Shown here piece by piece: positions 43,661-55,800 of a DNA stretch of 64,000 nt. The position numbers and the translations under genes were made by a program. This stretch comes from Dryas octopetala (Eukaryota; Streptophyta; Magnoliopsida; Rosales; Rosaceae), in the NCBI GenBank assembly GCA_963921425.1, contig OY992833.1, positions 26,708,698 through 26,772,697 on the forward strand, read 5' to 3'. The notes under the pieces are model-generated. The model was given only the letters and a program-made list of their open reading frames with translations, searched no databases and had not been told where the DNA came from. How positions within the stretch are numbered: position 1 is the first letter of the stretch; the number at the start of each line of letters is the position of its first letter.

Positions 43661-46462
43661 TCAGTGGTCCATTCTGCCTCTGTGACAGGCCATTTTCAAA
43701 AGGGTTGGTGGGTCCGAAAAGGAGCCATTAGCAATTTGTTGGAGTATCCACTTGTTAGCACCCTCCGTGAAATGGATCCCATCCCAATTAATCCGAACCG
43801 TCGGATCATTGCACGATTTTGCGATCACCATCTCTTTGCCGTTGATGGTCTTCTTGGTCCCACACTTCACGTACCGGTTGTAATTATATTTCCCACCGTG
43901 ACCACAACATGCTATAAGAGGCTTCGCAAATCCTACAAATTCAGAGTTGTGATTTTCATTAATTTGGTAGTATTTTTTTTTTTTACATTATTGTAAGAAG
44001 AGGTTCTAAGTTCGAATCTTTTTTTCAAAATTAAAAAAAAAAGTTTTGATAATTGCTGCAAATTCATCTAGGCCAATTTGGTATTGCTGTGTAAAAAAAC
44101 AGCTGTGAGGTAAAACAACTGTGAAGTAAAGTCAGCTGTAAAGTAAAACAGCTGAGTGTTTGGTAAAGTATGTTTTCAAAAGTGCTGTGAGTGCAAAAAA
44201 CAGTATCAAAGTGTTTGGTAAATGTTAATGTAAAAGTGCTGTGACTGTGAATAATTACTAAAATAGACATGATGCTAAAAGTGTCTTTCACTTATTTGTT
44301 TGGTAAAAATAACATGTGTTTTACTTGTTTTTTAAATTTTTGGCTACAAATTTTTATTAACATTAATTTTTCTAAGAACAACATTATTAAATAAGTATGT
44401 CTATTATTTTTTTAGGTATATTATAATTTTAATCGTGCAAATAAAATATTATAATTAATTATCACAATATAAAATATAACTAACAATGAACATATTTTTA
44501 ATTTAAAATAAACAAATTAAAAATATAGAAATCAATGAGGATATTATGGGTAAAATAAAATATTCATTGTTGTTGTGATTCACTGCAACTTTCAAAAACA
44601 CCTAGAAACCTACTTTCTGTTTTTATTGTGGTGAGTTGAGAATTGTGGGAAAAAACAGTTTTTAATTTTTTTACCAAACACCAAAACTGCTGTAGGTGAT
44701 TGAGAATTGTCATCCACAACAGCTTTTGGGTCTTCCACCACAATTCCAACCGGGGCCTTAAATGTAACAAAATCATAAGGGATGTGAATTACCATATTTT
44801 TTGGCTTGCGTAATGAGGGTGTACTTTACTGAGTAGACATCCACATAGGTGATTGCAGCCATGGGAAGATGTTTCTGAAGTTGAACCACAGCTTCCTTTA
44901 ATCTTTGGTTGAAATATTGGGCCACCTCATTGAAGGGACTTCCACACCCATATTTATCTTTTTGGGCCGGATTGATGAGGAAGCGGTCCAGAACATAGGG
45001 TAGACAGCCCACCGGGCCTGTATTGTGTATCCAAAACGATCTTCCTCCTTGATCGTACACATTCTGTAAGAGAATACAAGCACATCAATTTGTTAGCCAT
45101 TTCTACACCTCAACGGTATATAACAATCATCAAATTTGTTCACTAAATTCGTTAACCAAATTATATGTTAAAAATAAATGAAATCAACCTTAATCACATT
45201 AGAGAACTGGTCTATTACTTGTGGAACATATGCCTTGACTTGTTCCGTGGTCAGGTTAAGCTTATAACCAGCAGTCAGGTCGTTTTGGCCAATGTCAAAG
45301 GTATAAAGTGCTCGAGAAAAATAGTCCTCCTTGGGCAGCAATTTCTCAAATAATTCTCCTACTCCAATTTTGAAACAAACCCCACTTCATCAACAACAAT
45401 GTTAATGCAATAAAAGTTTTGTCTAGGTTTGCATTACATCTTGTACATGATAACAAAAGAAGTTGAAGTGAAATCAGGAGTAACCTTTTTTGCGATATAT
45501 TTGGGATCTTCTATGGAAGTCCAAGAACTGGAGAAGCTGCACATCTAAGGAAATGGGACTGACTCCACTTTGGGATATGGTTGTGTTTTGGGGTCTAATG
45601 GTTGATCCAGCAGTGGCAAAATTGGCTCCATGGCTGAAGTTTGAGCCCACCGAGTCCAAGAAAGCACTAAGATAAGGTAATCTCAAGCTTTCAGCTTTGG
45701 ATCAAAACAACAAGCAGATGCATCTCAGTAAAAATTTGGACATGTAAACTAGGTGAAAGCTAGAACAAATTTAAAATGAATCCAGGTTCAGGTCACGAGT
45801 GGCACTGACACTATGTACAAGTTTGATGCATTATCATGCTCAGTATAGTCAGTATGGGATAGGAGACCCCAATTCTTTGGCATATATGGCATTGTTTTTA
45901 AATACTGCATGCACAAGCTGAACTGGTCCTGTTTTTCAACTTTGTAATGATACAATTTGTGGATCCCACCCTTCACGAAATGGAGTCACATGTATAACAA
46001 CCCAAAATGCATGTCAACCACCCTTCAGCAATATAATATGTCCTTCAGAATAGAGATCTATGCCGTGTGAAATTTTCAAATTTTAAAGTACTCAAAATAA
46101 AATAAACAAACGCCAGCCCATATATCCATGTAACAATGTTGGCTTTGATGGTGTGTATGAAAGTGAAAGGGAGTGGTAACAATGAATAGTGAGGAACAAA
46201 GAGAAGTTGCAGTAGTACCTATGAAATCAATTACAAGACGCCCATCAGAGTAGCGTCCAGATGGGGTGTGAAAATATGTCTCTCCATTTGGTGAAGGGGC
46301 TTGTCCAAATGCTGCAGACAGACCCCCAGTGTCTGAGTTTGAGTCCCCAAAGTTGAATATGGCTGGAAAAGAGCATGAGCTTAAAGCAATGCTTGGACTA
46401 GGAAGCATTGTTGCCCAAATTACAAGCCCAAAGAGAACATGACTATGGATGTGAGTTTCCAT
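43661..46462 (-). CDS. GDSL esterase/lipase, copy A (FXG1/At1g67830-like)
   Basis: Five exons, 46219-46462, 45485-45694, 45189-45358, 44793-45063 and 43661-43932, give 388 residues, all GT-AG. A signal peptide ([20 protein letters not shown], cleaved near SSCSF) points to secretion to the cell wall. The SGNH hydrolase blocks are present: [12 protein letters not shown] with the nucleophile Ser, [17 protein letters not shown], and [11 protein letters not shown] with the catalytic Asp-x2-His. Relatives hydrolyse short-chain esters, and one Arabidopsis member was reported as an alpha-fucosidase. It is the first of three tandem copies. Its last intron (43933-44792, 860 bp) contains a 687-bp MITE; the same intron is 114-137 bp in the other copies. 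A TATA box lies about 55 bp upstream of the ATG. Confidence 0.93.
44071..44757. mobile_element. PIF/Harbinger-like MITE inside GDSL intron, 687 bp
   Basis: The ends GGCCAATTTGGTATTGCTGTG and (reverse complement) GGCCCCGGTTGGAATTGTGGTG are alike and are bordered by CTA (44068-44070) and TTA (44758-44760), a drifted 3-bp target site. The subterminal regions carry repeated AACAGCTGTG-like and GTTTGGTAAA motifs; the centre is very AT-rich. No coding capacity, so non-autonomous. It accounts for nearly all the extra length of the last intron of GDSL copy A. Confidence 0.75.
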
Positions 46463-46794
46463 ATCTATAGTCTAGAGAGAGAGAGAGAGAACTACAGTGA
46501 AAGGGGGAGAGTGAAATTTATAGAGAAGATAAAGAAAAGAGACAGAGACTAGGAGCTAGGGACATTGGTCATTGTGTCACCACTGCCCACTAGGGTCTTT
46601 GTTTATCTGTCTCCTGCTAAAGGATTGCATAGACCTCCTTCTTAGGATGGTCTTTGCAAAAGATATATAATTAGTACTAATCCATGGGGACCAAGACAGA
46701 TCCTGAAATCAAGCAAAAAGAAGAAACAAAAAGCTTATGCTGCCCTCAAGTATTTTATTTGATTGAATAGTGAAAGAGTCACATGTGATTCAAA
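46463..46794. other. GDSL copy A promoter, copy B 3' flank
   Basis: This short interval holds a GA tract in the leader of copy A (about 46477-46490), its TATA box, a 14-bp palindrome copy (46670-46683) and the probable 3' untranslated region of copy B. Confidence 0.55.
46516..46522 (-). promoter_or_regulatory. TATA box of GDSL copy A
   Basis: On the minus strand TATAAAT lies about 55 bp upstream of the ATG at 46462, giving a short GA-rich leader. Confidence 0.65.
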
Positions 46795-48696
46795 TCAATG
46801 AGCTTGCTGCCCATGGCAAGCCATTTTCAATGGAATTGGTGGGTCGGAAAGTGAACCATCTACAATCTGATCAAAGATCCCTTTGTTAGCTGCTTGAGTG
46901 AAATGCACTCCATCCCAATTTACCCAAACAGATGGGTCTTGGCATGACTTTGCCACCAATATCTCTTTGCCATGAACCTTAACCTTTCCTCCACATCCAA
47001 GATGCATGTTGAAATTGTACTTCCCACCGTGACCGCAACATGCTCTTAATGGTTGCTCAAATCCTGCAATATGCCAACAAATTCAATCACTAATCCACCC
47101 CCCGAAAAAAAAAAAAAAAAGAGAAGGTTATGTTCAAATTAATTTGGCATATATAGAGCAGGGGAGGGACAACTTGCCATGCTTTTCTGGTTGGCTAATG
47201 AGGGAGTACTTGGCTGTGTAAACATCAACATAAGTGATTGCAGCCAAGGGTAGCTCTTTCTGTAATTGGACCACAACTTCTTTTAGTCCGCGGTTGAAAA
47301 ATCGAGCAACTTCATTGAAGGGTGAGGCACATCCAGCCCTGTCCACTTCTGCAGCCAAGATGGAAAAGCGGTCCAATATATATGGCAGACAGCCTACAGG
47401 ACCAGTATTGTGTATCCAAAAGTATCTACCTCCTTCCCCATATATATACTGTGTATAGAAAGGAACTAATGAATGACTGAAAAACCAAATTTAGTGAACA
47501 AATTGTTGTGAGGGTCTCAGTTTTTTTTATTTTTTTTTATTGCTAACCTTGACAATGTTTTTGAACTGGTTTAGCACATCAGGAACATATGCTTTGACTT
47601 GGGTGGTGGACATGTTCAAGAAGTAACCAGCTGTTAAATCGTTTTGACCAATATCAAAGGTGTACAAGGCACGAGAGAAGTCCTCTGGTTTAGGCAATAG
47701 GTGTTCAAAAGCTCCACCTACATTGCAATTAATCTTCTGCTTTAGCCTTTAGTAGTATAAAAGTACAAGCATGCAAGTTTAGTTAATATGAGTAGCATTA
47801 TTATTATGACCTCGACTACGAACAAGTTGGGATCGACGACGAAAATCGTAGAACTGGTTGAATTGAACGTCCAAGGAGATGGGACTAAACCCACTCTGAC
47901 GAAGAGTAGTGTTCTGGGGTCTGATGGTTGAGCCTGCTGTGGCAAAGTTGGCTCCATTGCTGAAGTTGGTGCCCACAGAATCAAGATATGCGCTAAGAAA
48001 TGGTAATCCAAAGCTGTTTGCTGAAAAAACAGAGCATTCTGATTAATCAACCAAGTAATAGTTATTATCATATTGGATAGTCAATCTGATTTGGTTCACG
48101 TAAAAACAGCTAGCCTAATACTTGCCATGTACTCATATGACAGAGGTATTTTGTCGTTTTGGTAGCTTCCAAACTGATTCAATTCTATAATTCAAATTTA
48201 CACGTGACATTACAGCAGATTGGACTGGACCCAACAATCATCAACCTAAGAGCGTCGGTGGATTCCCCTTCAAAACTTAGGAACAATTTTCACTTAATCT
48301 TTAAAATGAATAACAACTACACTCATCATTGTATATTAATGGGGGATTCTAGTTTCAAAGTTTGGCTAATAGCTACCAAAATTTTTGTGACAAACCCAAC
48401 TTGAAGATATATGGTAAAGTAAGAAGCATGGGAATTGTAGTATAGGAAGTAAGAGTACCTATGAAATCAATAACAAGACGGCCATCGCAGTAACGGCCAG
48501 CTGGGCCGTGGAAATAGGACTCTCCATGGGGCGGACGGGCCTGGCCGAAGACTGCAGACAACCCACCAGTGTCGGAGTTTGAGTCACCGAAGTTAAATAT
48601 GGCCGGGAATTTACATGGAGTTGAGGCCAAGCTCACTTGGAGTGACACAAAAATAGTGACAACTAGAACTAGTATTATTGAGCAATGTGATTCCAT
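46795..48696 (-). CDS. GDSL esterase/lipase, copy B
   Basis: Five exons, 48459-48696, 47811-48020, 47548-47717, 47178-47448 and 46795-47063, give 385 residues. Exons 2-4 (210, 170, 271 bp) have the same lengths and phases as copy A. It has a signal peptide (MESHCSIILVLVVTIFVSLQ), [29 protein letters not shown] and WDGVHFTQAAN, so the SGNH catalytic residues are all there. The start at 48696 is preferred because it opens the signal peptide and lies about 100 bp behind a TATA box. The fourth intron begins GCAAGT: the exon reads AAGCATG and then GC, and only this junction keeps the frame shared by the paralogues. Similarity to copy A makes a tandem duplication clear. A secreted esterase role is inferred. 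Confidence 0.92.
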
Positions 48697-48772
48697 ATGT
48701 GTACAGTGTAGTGTGTAGAGCAGAGAGGGAGAGAGAGGTGGGTAGAGATGCAAACTGAAATAGTAGATGGTG

Positions 48773-48807
48773 GATTGGTGGATTGGTGGATTGGTGCTAT
48801 ATATATA
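48773..48807 (-). promoter_or_regulatory. TATA box with three tandem CCAAT units, GDSL copy B
   Basis: A TATATATATA run at 48798-48807 is followed directly downstream (minus strand) by three tandem 8-bp units at 48773-48796, each reading CACCAATC. CCAAT boxes normally lie upstream of TATA; here they fall between TATA and the expected start site, so they may simply be a leader microsatellite. Confidence 0.5.
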
Positions 48808-49182
48808 GTTGGACACTAAAAGTGAAATTGAAGAATAAGGTATATGACTGGCTACACATGCACAGCCTAAGTTATGGAGATTGGTAAGAAATAAATTATG
48901 GGTAGTGATTCCTAATCTAATTTCTTTCTGAACTCGTAAGCAACAAAGCTAACAATTAATGCTACTTTATTAGGAATCAATACAAATTTCTCTCCACTGC
49001 TTTTCAACTTGGTAATGGGCTGACTGCACAACTTTTGTAACTAAATTTGTCCCCCTTTGAGTTTCCCTTTAGGCCATTTTATGGGTTTGGCGTTTTTCAT
49101 GAGGGATCTTTTGGTTTAAACTTTCACCTTTGGCTATGAAACATTGGTGTAAAAAGAAATATCCGATGAAGACCAACGTGTT
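48808..49182. other. Upstream of GDSL copy B
   Basis: AT-rich DNA between the copy B promoter and the tRNA gene. Nothing recognisable was seen. Confidence 0.5.
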
Positions 49183-49255
49183 GACTCCATGGCCCAATGG
49201 ATAAGGTGCTGGTCTACGGAACCAGAGATTCTGGGTTCGATCCCCAGTGGAGTCG
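49183..49255 (+). tRNA. tRNA-Arg (anticodon ACG)
   Basis: A 73-base cloverleaf. The 7-bp acceptor stem pairs GACTCCA with TGGAGTC and is followed by discriminator G. The A box is TGGCCCAATGG, the anticodon stem pairs CTGGT with ACCAG around loop CTACGGA (anticodon ACG), and the B box is GGTTCGATCCC in a T arm closed by CTGGG/CCCAG. T-rich terminator-like runs follow. No intron and no encoded CCA, as expected of a nuclear gene. It lies between GDSL copies B and C on the opposite strand. Confidence 0.97.
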
Positions 49256-49609
49256 TTGTATGATGCAATTTTTACTTTTTGTCCCCGTTCTCTAGTAGCC
49301 CGGTATGCTCTCTGTCTAATATTAATGGCCGACTTCTCTTTTCTTTGTCATTTTAACTAAAGTCCACAACCTATTGATTTTGTTCCCCTCTTTTTTATTT
49401 TTTTCGATCTTTTTCTTTTGGGTGTGTGTTTTGGCATGCCAAGAGTACAGGATTGAAGATGCAATATAACTCAAATGCTGCAAGCCCAACTTGGCTGTAG
49501 AAACTGGACATTAATCATGCCATAGTAGCACCACTCAGTCTCCAAAGGTTTATATGCAAAATAAAAGCCGATACCAAAATATTATAACACCGATACACTT
49601 GAGGTGGAA
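49256..49609. other. Between tRNA-Arg and GDSL copy C
   Basis: It contains the T-rich tRNA termination region and the probable 3' untranslated region of copy C. No other feature was seen. Confidence 0.5.
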
Positions 49610-51444
49610 TCAAAAGTGTGAAGGCTTGTAACATGCTTCAGTGATTGAAACTGGAGGGTCTGAGAATGAGCCGTCCATTATTCGTTTGGCTACCCATTGG
49701 TTTGCAGCATCAGAGTAGTGCACCCCATCCCAGCTAATGTACTGTGAAGGATTGCTACAAGAGCCCCCATATACTTCAGTGCCATCAACAACGGTTTTCA
49801 TCCCACAATGGATGGGGTAATCAGCACTATAGCTTCCGCAGCATTGAGCGAGAGGATTAGTAAAACCTGCAAATTTCAGACACCAAGGAAAAGAGGGTTT
49901 TGGAGTACAAGCCAAACAATGAAGTGTAGAAACTCCCAACACTTGTGTTGTCAGCCGATTCTGAATTTCTAGCATGTAAAGGAATGAAGAGGAAGAAACT
50001 TACCATACTTCTCTGCTTCACTGATAAGTGTGTATTTTGCTGTATAGAGATCAACATAAGTAAGAACAGCCTCTGAAAGTTGAGCCCTTAGTTTTAACAC
50101 CCTCTCCTTGAGCAGTCTGTTAAATTCTTGAGCCACCTCATTGTAAGGCTTCATACAACCATTTTGGTCCAGGTCCTCCGGTTCTGGTAGTTTATATGCA
50201 AGCTTGGAAGGCAAGCAGCCAAGGGGACCTGTGTTATGAATCCAAAAAACTCTTGCGCCTTGTTGGTATAGTTGCTGCAAAACTACAATATCATTATTTT
50301 GTTTGAGAATATAATCTTTAAAGGACATTTCAACGTTCAAACAGATATATTACGCACATTGTTGACAGAGCAGCCATCATTTCTTAACACAACACCTTAG
50401 GCATTTCATGTGACAACTATGCTGATGTAGAGAAATTGTTGCTATCTTCATGGTTACCAGTTTTATAATGAAATAAATTACAGGCTGAAAAATGTGGAAA
50501 GATTGGAATATGATCCAGGAGAAAGGATAGCAGCTTAGTGCTTATGAAATTTATTACCTCTATTGTCAAAGCTAACTTTGAAGTGATATTGGAAATGGAC
50601 GCCAGAGTTTGGTCCACTGTGTTCCACCTTAACCCAGCATGAAGATCGTTTTGTCCTATGTCTAATGTGTACAAGGCCTTGGTGAAGTCCTTTGGTCTTG
50701 GAAAACTATCCTTGACGTATGAGCTTTTATCTGAAAACCAATCCACAATTGAGTGCATGCCACATGAATGAATTAAAGATTGAAGAGAATTCCTCTAACT
50801 CTGTATGGCAGTAAACTACTTCAGCAAATATATCCAACCTTTACTGAAAATCTCATTTGTTCGTTCTTTGAGCTGTGCAAATTGCAAAAGCTGGACATTA
50901 AGAGAGATGGGACTGTATCTTCCTTCAAACATTCTGCCATCTATTGGCTGAATTGTAGATCCTCCGGTTGCAAAATTTGCTCCATAGCGAAACTTTGCTC
51001 CAAAGGAATCCAGATAAGCACTTAAAAATGGCAAACCCAACTTTGTAGCTGCAAGATTGGCAAATGAATTTTATCAAAGAGACAGAGACATAAGAGAAAA
51101 ACAATCCTATTACAAGAGTTTACATACAAATTACCTATAAAATCGATGATGACACGCCCATTGGAGATTCTGCCAGAAGGTTTACCAAAGAAGGTATTGC
51201 CATAGGGAGAAGGAACACGAAAAAATGCAGCTGATAAACCACCTGTGTCAGAATTTGAGTCGCCAAAGTTATAGATTGCTGGAAATTGGCAACCACTTGG
51301 TTTCTTCTGTGGTCCCAGAAGGCCCAAGAAAATTGAAAGAGCACCAACTAAAACAACTCCTATTGCCACTGCTTCCACACTCTTCTTCAGTCCCCAGGGC
51401 CCTTTCCACCACCTACTGATAGGAATGAACCTAGCACGGTCCAT
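49610..51444 (-). CDS. GDSL esterase/lipase, copy C, with long N-terminal anchor
   Basis: Five exons, 51135-51444, 50839-51048, 50558-50730, 50004-50274 and 49610-49866, give 406 residues, all GT-AG. Exons 2 and 4 match copies A and B in length; exon 3 is 173 bp, one codon longer. Catalytic blocks are intact: [40 protein letters not shown]. The start at 51444 gives [18 protein letters not shown], a basic stretch before a hydrophobic segment (residues about 26-44, [17 protein letters not shown]). That looks more like a type II signal anchor than a cleaved signal, unlike copies A and B. Sequence is also clearly more divergent ([24 protein letters not shown]), so this is probably the older branch of the cluster. 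An in-frame upstream extension has no ATG. Confidence 0.9.
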
Positions 51445-52848
51445 ATGAACACCTCCAAAGCTCCAACAGGGTTCTCTCAGTCCTTTCAACAAATAAGAGA
51501 TATATAATGGTGATGAGAACCACAGTATAAATAAGATCACTCACTTAAATCAATTGGGAGTTCCATAAAAGAATGATCATCTGGGCCTCTGGGATAGACT
51601 ACTAGATGCAGGTATGACTCATACATTCATCAAAACAAAATGATCAGAGTCCATGATTGCGCACAAAAATAGTAACATTCTTCTTATAATTCACAAGGGA
51701 AAAAAGATGAGGCTGAAGCCTTTACCTTGATTAAATAGGTGATGATGCTAGATGGTTCTGCAGTTGTGCTTCTCTTTGTAGTTCATTAGTTGAAAATGGG
51801 TAGAGGAGGAGGAGGGGGAAGAGCCTTGGCTAACTTTTAGGTCAACTGGTAGAATGCTAGCACTGTAAAAAGGGAAAGTAAAAAATAAAAAATGCATTGT
51901 GATATCATCAAGATGATCAATATACTTGGGTTTCATTCATTGTTCAGGTACAGCTCACCCCATTGGAACAACGTTGAAAACCCGTGTCGGATATGGAGCC
52001 GCAAGTTGAATATTCAATATTGCTAGGAAAGTACAAAACTGGATCCTCCTCTGATAGGCTAGAGGGTCAGATTTCAAATCCTACTAGTCTGAAAAACCGA
52101 CCAAGTAAGGAACTGTTTTTTTCTCACCTAAAGAGACGAGTTAACGTCATTGAAAATCTTTGGTGGATGTTAATTTCATTGAAAACTTTTGAGGACGGTT
52201 TTTTCTTCTGTGTTTAAGCTTTGGAAGAAGTTGAAGCACCATTTTAAACCACCACTAGACTAGAATATGATGTTCCATTGGCTTTGGGGTTCTAGTGTTG
52301 ATGGTACTAATTGGTAACCAGAGTCCATGGAATGTGGAGCGACTGAGTCCCCTAGAAATTAGAATGTAGAGTTGGACAATTGCTGTAACCAATAATATAT
52401 CTTGTATTGTGATGTCATATTTATTTCAAAAGAAAACATTGAATTAAGAGAGACAGAGAGAGAATTCACACAACGAAAGATTAAAGGGGTTGAGTTCCAA
52501 CAGCATCCTTGCAAAAACCTCATGCACAACAGAACCATATCATCCGTATAACAGCCAGACAATTGTCACAAAAATAGACAAGTGAGTCCCATAGTGTCCA
52601 GTAAAATTGGATCCTAAGAGCAATACAGGCTTCAAGCTCCTTGATATAAAACAGGAAAAAAAACAATTGTACATAGTTTCAAGATGTAACAATAGATCAA
52701 CGCAAGAGTTCCCAGTGCCAGTAATCAATAATGCTTGCTCCATTTCCCAGAGCAAAATGAAGAAAACAAAAAGAGTGAGGCAAAATATTATTTGGTTCTG
52801 GTTGTCAAAAGTAGAAGGTAATTCAATGAATCCACAGATGACACTTGT
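51445..52848. other. GDSL copy C promoter and eIF4B 3' flank
   Basis: The left part should be the promoter of copy C. The right part contains the eIF4B 3' untranslated region. No other gene or repeat was recognised. Confidence 0.5.
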
Positions 52849-55800
52849 TCACCATCTTTCCCTTGACCTTGCCCTGCCAAATAATAACAACATCCAAACA
52901 TCATTTGCATTTTGAATTTTTGAGGCATTCATAATCAAACTTTTAACTCCTATAGAACATCTAATGCGGACGACACAAACCAAAAAAACACAAACTAGTA
53001 TAGAATATTTTGGTAAAAACATTTTGCAAATGGTATTTTGAGATGTTCTTTTTTAGTAAACAACTGGTTCAAATTTTTCTTTCCAAGTTCTCCAAAATTA
53101 TTGAACTTCTTGCAAAAATTTTTGGCCTATTTAAAAACTCTTTTGTCCTAAACGGATTAGTTTGAACAAATCACAATTAACCGCAACCAACCTATTGCAC
53201 AACTAAATTTTTTATAAGTACAGCCACCATAAGACCTAATACATTTAACAGTTCCCGGATAATAAAATCTCCCTCTTACGCATAAGAAATAAAGTTTATT
53301 ATCGAAAATCAAGTTCCTTTCTTAAACAGGTTAACTTCCTCTCTAATATTATAAAAAGAAAAGAGCAGAAGCATGTCAAAGGATGCAACATATCCTCACC
53401 TGTCCATGTCTCGGTTCCCCAGAAATCCTCCTCTTTCCCTGCCACCTTGAAATCCCCTTCTGTCATCAAAAGGCCTCGCCCACCCATCCCCTTTGCCTTG
53501 CGATGGAGGTCTATCCATGAATTCCATACTTCTAGAATCTTCAAATGACCCAGAATGAGAAGGTGTCCTCTCAAGAAAGCTACCAGCCCTGCCCGCTCCA
53601 GATCCGGGCCTGCCTGCTCCAGACCCAGGCCTGTCAATGGCTTTCTGACCAAAGCGAACTTTGTCATCCAAATCGCGGATCAGTGTCTCCAATTCCCTTT
53701 CCTTCTGAAGCACTATATCACGTAGACTTGGCTGGTCACCACCTGACTCTTGCACAGTTTCATTGTTCACTTTATTTAAAGATTCTTTCTCAAGTTCCTC
53801 CTTTAGATGAGCAATTTCTTCCTTTAATATCTTTTCCACCTCTGTTTCAGGTCTGCAATATTTTTGCCTTAAGAGATCAAGAACACAAGCTTCCATAGGA
53901 CAACCACAGGTCACATATAAGCATGCAATCCACCAAACAGAAACCAAGACAAGAAAATTGAAAATAAATAGTTTGCCAACTGCTTAGGAGACGAACTTCT
54001 GGGTTTAACTGGCAAGGTTCTATGTGCCAAGAATAATTTCTAATGCAACATTACTTGCTACTGGAAAAGGTAATCCAGGCAATATTTGATCAATGGTAAT
54101 CTAATTCAAACTATCACAGACTTGTGGTCAAAACAATTACATGCGTGGAAATTTCTTCACCCAACAAGTTAAAAGAGACAGGCAAGAAAGATGAACAAAT
54201 CAATTGTGATTGAACTTATCAAAAAGAAAAAACAACATAACTGGATAAAGGAATTCTCAAACTGATTAAAAAACTTGCCACTTGAACTTTGCCACATAGA
54301 ACTATTGAAAATTATGTTTCAAATAGAAAGTGAGTGCCACGAATACAATACAAGTCTTTCCAAAAACACACTTGATTTCCACACCAACATGCCAAAAAAT
54401 GACCTTGGCAAAGTGAAAGGAATCTTTCACAACAAATACATGAGTCAATTATGTGTTCATCATTATCAAATGATATGAAACTCAGTGACCAAAGAAAAAG
54501 ACACCAGGATGTATCAGCATAACATCCAGAACTCCCAATCATCAAATTAGAATGACATAAGAAGTCCAAAGACATGCTATTCTGCATTTTCTTTGTATGG
54601 TTGTCTGTAATGAATTTCTACTTCACCACACAGGGGCTAGAGAGAAAGATAAACCATAAACAATCTACGTAAAATGTTGATGAAACCCCACAAAAACAAG
54701 ACAATGGGACAAAAATGTGGCCTGCTGTGTGTGCCACATCAGGTACTAACCCATACATAATCTAATTATTTCAATATTACACTAATCTAATTATTTCCAT
54801 TTGTACCTTTTCAAATCTAAACATAAACTATACATAACCCAGAAGTGACCAAACAGTACTAACCAATCTAGCTTCTTTGCATGCAGTTGTAGTTGTAGTT
54901 GTTGGGAATCATTCCAACAGTATTCTCCCAATTATTAACTAGTAAGACAGCTTATGGAAAGTGAGAGGTGACTAGGATAAAGAGAGAAAAAAGCCATACA
55001 AAGTAGCAGATAAAAAGTCGAACTTAAGACGATAGTACCAAAGTAGTACTTGAAGAAAAAAAAAAAAAAAGTATGGCTTATAATATCGAACCAACACAAT
55101 GAATATATCATTGTCCACGGAAATTGAGCTTGGCATGCAAAAATCAGAATTTCCAAAAAGGATCTCATGGGAATGTTTGGAACAGTTCCCATGACAGTTA
55201 TTTTTTGTGTTTTGGCAAAGCACAAAACTTTCACTGAATAGTTTCCCCATTCAACTTCAAGAAATCGTAAATTAAACAGATAATCTGCACTGCATTACAG
55301 ATGACTAATGTAGTAAGACAGATAATACTAATATACTAAGCATTAATACTTGTGAAACTCTTAATAGGAAAAAACGACCAAGCCACCATACAACAACATC
55401 AATTATGCGGATTAAGGAAAATAATTCACTACCAGAAACAAATGCAAACAATAACTTAGCTGAAGATAATACATTCAAAATTGAAAAATAAGCAGATAGA
55501 ACAGAATGCAAAACTGACCTGTCAACACCTTGATGCTCCAATTCGAGATCAATCTTCCGCCAATCCTTACCTCTCTCCTCCAGCAAAACTTCTCTTGGTT
55601 TGGCATCCCCAAAGGGGTTTACTTTGGCCCTCGGCTTCACTACATTCTCAATTCCATGCAGCCCGGGACCCTCAGACCGGCTTGATTGTGCACTTGAAGG
55701 CCTGCTCGAATGCGCACTCGTCGGCCTACTCGTCTTCTTGGCCTCAATTTCCGAGTCCAGCTTCTTCCAATCCAACCCCTTCTCAGCCAGAATCTCCTCC

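Noticed and set aside
51445-51540. N-terminal extension of GDSL copy C
   Set aside because: The in-frame upstream stretch has no ATG before the chosen start at 51444.
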